A stretch of DNA of 64,000 nt from Akebia trifoliata. Lineage: Eukaryota > Streptophyta > Magnoliopsida > Ranunculales > Lardizabalaceae. Positions within the stretch are counted from its first letter, which is position 1. Every line of letters starts with the position of its first letter. Where the stretch lies: positions 9,436,679 to 9,500,678 of the forward strand of contig CM030705.1 of NCBI GenBank assembly GCA_017979445.1. Direction: 5' to 3'. The translations under genes and the position numbers were made by a program. The notes beneath the pieces were generated by a model. That model saw only the letters and a program-made list of their open reading frames with translations. It searched no databases and was not told where the DNA came from. Positions 60,564 through 64,000 of this stretch are shown here, in pieces.

Positions 60564-63500
60564 TCATATGAAATGACTAAACGCTGATCGTAGATTCTTC
60601 ACCAGATCCTTCACTGTCATGCAAAATTGTACATCCATCTGCAACAAATCGATATGGGTTTTCATGCAAAAGACCAAGAAGTAAGCATTTCTTTGTTACA
60701 CGTTCAAGATGAAGACTCATTAGGCCATTTTTTAATTAGTCAATATGTGAAGACCTTAAGTCAAGGATGTATGTCATCAGTTTCAAATCATAGGGGTATC
60801 TCAAATATATATTCACAATAATGTAGCGGAGTATGACTAAATCACCCTAAAGTTTTAGGGTTATTAAGTTTAATTGGACCAACCTCTTCATCGACAGAGA
60901 TCCGATTGGGTAATTTTCTCAAACATGAGTTTTTTAGTTGGCTTGACCTGTGAAAGCTTGAGGCTTTCGTTGGACGCGGTCCAACCAACCGATCCAATCC
61001 AGGTTTAAAAACACTGCTAAATATTATCTCAAGAACCCTATTATTATTATTATTATTATTATGCATTAAAAAGAATAGAAATGAGTCATTTTAGTATTAA
61101 ATTATAGAGGTGTGTTGAAAAAATTTGAATGAGATAAATTGAATAATTATTGGTATATGGGTTGGGACCGTCAACTAAACGACTCATGAGAAAACACATG
61201 ATCCTAATTATTTAAAAACAAAATCCAACACTTGAGATTTTTGCATATTATTAAAACAATAGAATTATATCTCATGATCTATAATAATATTCAGGATTAT
61301 CCAATTAGGAAATAATAATTAGGGTGAATTACTATTTTGTGAGTTGAAAATGAGTTATTTACGATTCTGGCTCATTGTTCATTTTAATTACCAAAACGTT
61401 AAGAATCACGTTTTTGTTAAACATAAAATCAGAACGAACTAACTATTTCATAAGTTTAAAGTGTCAATTTCACAAGTTTAAAGTGAAATTGTCATTTTAA
61501 ACTTTTGAAATAGTCATTTAAAAAACCTTCAAATTCGTTATCATTCACGTTTTGGTAATTAAAACGAATAGTGAGCCGAAATCGTAAATTCATCAAAAGT
61601 TGATCACTTTTTGTAAATATCTCTAATAATTAATTAGATAATTTTGATATTATCTAATTAATTTCCTAATTGGAGAATCCTTTATAGTCTTATGGATCAT
61701 CAAATATTATTTCTCAATTGAAATAATATAAGCCAATAGTGATTGGTGTATCTCATGGCTTTATTCAAAACGCCTCTATAGTATAATCTTATAATTAAAA
61801 CATGATTTGCTATATCTACATTCACCGGACAATGCATCATATCTAATCCTCTATTGGAAAGAAACAAAAATTACCTGAGCCATAAAAGTTAGGTCAAGAA
61901 CAGAATCCCCAAATGGCATGGCGTTGGATTTGATAACAGTTAGATGGAGCTTCTCAATTTCAACAAGTGTTTTCGTCAAAATTCCTTTTCTTTTCTCGCA
62001 TTGAATTCTTATTAAAACATTCTTACCAGAAACTCTTGCTTCAATTTCAGGGAGTGGATCATCCAAGTTGTCATGAGTGAAATTTTCATCAAAGGAAGAA
62101 GTGTTTTCATCGGCCCAGAGCTTCGATTTCTTGACAAAGACCACAGACTCCATGTTTTTCTTTGTGGTTTGTTCCTCAAGTGTCTTTACTCTGTCTTGGA
62201 GTTGTTTCAAGTACTTTACAGCATCTCCGAGAACAGAAGCCTTGTCCATCTGCAATAAAGATATAAATTTTCCCTCTTAATGGACTAGTTCAATGGAATG
62301 TAAGCAAAGAGCTTCTACCAATCCCATTTAGTACTTGAGTGTTATCATATAAGAATTGTTAAAATTTAATTTTGAAATATTTATTTGTCCGGATAATTTT
62401 ACTGGATATATAAAATTTTAGTCATCAATTTACCTACGTAACACTTTGATTTTTACTGACACTTGGAAATTAAACCCAAAGGTAAATTTAGAACAAAAGC
62501 TTTTTCACAGATGGTAAAATTGATTTGGTACGTAAATATTACAAATCCGTATCTAGTTACTCAACTTGACCGAAAGTTTTATCCATTTCTTATTTTGACC
62601 TTGGACTTATCTCTCTACATGATTGTTTGGGAAAAAAACTTCAATTTTGTCCACCATTTCTAACAAGTTGGCTCGAGCTACCTGACATGCATATTGATTT
62701 GACAGGTTCACCAAGAGCTATTTTCGAGAATACCCACAAAGATCCCTTAGGGTCTAAGAAGAATTCACCTAGTAATGAGCATTAGAGTGGTTGCCAAGTA
62801 GGTTTTATGCCGAATTAAGAACCATAGTTGGATAGAAGATAAAGATGAGGGTATTTGAGTTTTTTTTTTCTTAATCTAAGTAGAAAATTGAGAAGAAGGG
62901 ATTGATGTACGTCATCATTTTTAAAATACAGAGGTATCACTAATATTCAGTAAAATATAAAGGGGCATGTCTAAATCTCCCTAATATTTTTGTGGAAAAT
63001 AAAAGATAAATATTTGTAATTAAAATTAGTAAAACTATTTTTAAAAACTTAATATGCCTCAAATGAGAAATTATTGAAAGGGTACCTTCTTTAGTCCTGG
63101 AACAATGGCTGATAGAGCTATAAACCGCTCGTTTAGTCTCTCTCGCCGCTTCCTCTCTGCGATTATGTGATCTTGAACATGAGAAGGCGACTTAGTAGTC
63201 TCTGTGCCAGCCCTTTTATTTCCCTGGCCAGCTTTGGATGCATAGTTCTGATTCAAAGGCTTCTCCTTAGGCTTCACAGCACCAACTACATTCTCATACG
63301 ACATCTGAGGATCGGTCGTCGAATTTGGGTCACCGAAAGAAAGAATGATGGGAGAAGAAGATGATTTTGTGGTCGATACATTTTTGGTGGTGCATGAGTT
63401 CCAACTGTTAGTCTTAAGCTGCTTTGTGGGTCTCTCCTTAGATGAGCAGCTGAAGTTGGTGGTACTGTTGCTTCTTGGGTTGAAGGGTGAGTAAGAGGAG

Positions 63501-63759
63501 AAGCTCTCTGAGGTGAAAGATTGATGGAAGTCCTCTCCATGTTCAGATGCCATTTGTTGTCTGGTGAACTCTTCAAGAGAGTTCATCTCACAATGATAGG
63601 AGAAGGTGGGGTCCTCCATTCCCTGTAAATTGCACCACGGAACAATAAGCCTGTATTAATATTTGTTTCTATAAAAATAAAATCAAATAAAAACCAGTAG
63701 TTGAAATTTCTCAGTAATCCTACCATTTCTGATAACCATGGGATTGGGAACTTCTCCAT
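60564..63759 (-). CDS. Gene C: bHLH transcription factor, subgroup IVa (bHLH18/25/NAI1-like), 340 aa
   Basis: Coding exons on the minus strand: 63759-63724 (MEKFPIPWLSEM), 63622-63086 (179 codons), 62249-61875 (125 codons) and 60638-60564 (24 codons plus TGA). Introns are GT-AG, 101, 836 and 1236 bp, phase 0. The basic region HIIAERKRRER (His164) keeps the G-box-reading His, Glu and Arg. Helix 1 is LNERFIALSAIVPGLKK; helix 2 is MDKASVLGDAVKYLKQLQ, the closest of the three to the usual family consensus. The ACT-like domain follows LPEIEARVSGKNV. The C-terminus ...VKNLRSAFSHFI ends like typical IVa members, so this copy looks least damaged. Intron 3 holds a dispersed-repeat copy and intron 4 a palindromic MITE-like element. 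An acidic/serine-rich N-terminal half is shared with A and B. Targets unknown. Confidence 0.92.
61240..61735. repeat. Large nested palindrome in gene C intron 4
   Basis: The outer arms share TCCAATTAGGAAATAATAATTAG and its near complement; the inner arms (61362-61410, 61550-61600) share TTTACGATTCTGGCTCA and TTTTAATTACCAAAACG. Probably a MITE inserted in, or grown from, another palindromic element. It accounts for much of the intron length. Confidence 0.6.
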
Positions 63760-63930
63760 TGATGCAGATTTAATTTGATTTTTAGGGTAGAACAACTTGA
63801 TAACATACTGAAAAGAAGGCCATTGCATAATTAAACAAGATTGAAATTAATGGATCGGGGGAAATTTTAAGAGCTTAAGAGAGAAGAAAACTTACCAACA
63901 GAAGAAGATTATATCGAGCTTCTTACCTTA
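63724..63930 (-). other. Gene C 5' leader with a predicted overlapping uORF
   Basis: Exon 1 ends at 63896 (CTGTTG before GTAAGT). Intron 1 is only 88 bp (63895-63808, ending TTTTCAG). Exon 2 is 63807-63724 with the main ATG at 63759. With this acceptor an upstream ATG sits at 63806 and opens a 40-codon uORF in another frame, ending at TGA 63585-63583 in exon 3, so it overlaps the main start. Genes A and B have no such uATG. Confidence 0.6.
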
Positions 63931-63951
63931 ACTGATCAACACAAGACTCGT

Positions 63952-63991
63952 CTTTTATAGTTCTCTAAAAAAAAAAATTCACACGTGTGAA
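63952..63991 (-). promoter_or_regulatory. Gene C core promoter: TATA box plus 14-bp palindromic G-box
   Basis: TATAAAAG at 63959-63952 and the perfect palindrome TTCACACGTGTGAA at 63978-63991 (CACGTG 63982-63987), separated by an A/T tract. Spacing and flanking bases match gene B. Anything further upstream lies outside the window. Confidence 0.7.
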
Positions 63992-64000
63992 CATTCTAAT

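Noticed and set aside
1..64000. CRISPR arrays, operons or other bacterial systems
   Set aside because: No regularly spaced repeats; introns, SINEs and LTR elements show a plant nuclear genome.

Overview
This is a transposon-rich, AT-rich stretch of nuclear DNA from a flowering plant, most likely a eudicot. The evidence is GT-AG introns of plant type, plant bHLH proteins of subgroup IVa, tRNA-derived SINEs, many MITEs, and LTR and LINE debris. I cannot name the species from the sequence. There is nothing bacterial here (no operons, no CRISPR).

The only intact protein-coding genes I can support are three paralogous bHLH transcription factors, all on the minus strand and arranged as a tandem array: gene A (22799-20222, 349 aa), gene B (50643-48804, 368 aa) and gene C (63759-60564, 340 aa). 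Each has five exons: a non-coding leader exon, a tiny exon with the start codon (9-12 codons ending W-L-S/A-E-M), a large exon ending after basic-helix 1 (...LKK), an exon starting with helix 2, and a short last exon that completes a C-terminal ACT-like domain. No open reading frame longer than 60 codons shows the start-codon exons, the leader exons or the true last exons; I found them by aligning the three copies. They resemble Arabidopsis bHLH18/19/20(NAI1)/25 and, by family, the jasmonate-responsive IVa regulators of terpenoid pathways.

The promoters are informative. B and C carry the same palindromic G-box (TCACACGTGTGA) about 20 bp upstream of the TATA box. Gene A lacks exactly this part through a 57-bp deletion and has a transposon-like insertion about 50 bp upstream of its TATA box. 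The three C-terminal ends also differ: A has an early stop, B a 1-bp frameshift extension, C looks intact.

The array arose by segmental duplication. Noncoding DNA at about 15.9-18.4 kb (3' of gene A) is a diverged copy of about 40.7-42.4 kb (3' of gene B), and upstream flanks of A and B also align. Later insertions (a SINE, a Tourist-like element, a hAT-like element) are present in one copy and absent from the other, so they date after the duplication.

Layout: 0-15 kb, no intact genes; MITEs, two hAT-like elements with 8-bp target duplications, an LTR fragment and a secreted-protein pseudogene (about 12.4-13.0 kb). 15.9-18.7 kb, duplicated block with nested insertions and a SINE. 20-24.6 kb, gene A and promoter. 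25-28.7 kb, MITEs, hAT and an LTR element. 31.5-35.4 kb, a Mutator-type MITE, then a CACTA element with a nested LINE. 37.5-39 kb, a TRIM, a foldback element and a LINE 3' end. 40-46.8 kb, second duplicated block, MITEs, an RNase H pseudogene and a SINE. 48-52.4 kb, gene B and promoter. 52.5-59.3 kb, LTR debris. 59.8-64 kb, gene C, whose upstream promoter is cut off by the window end.
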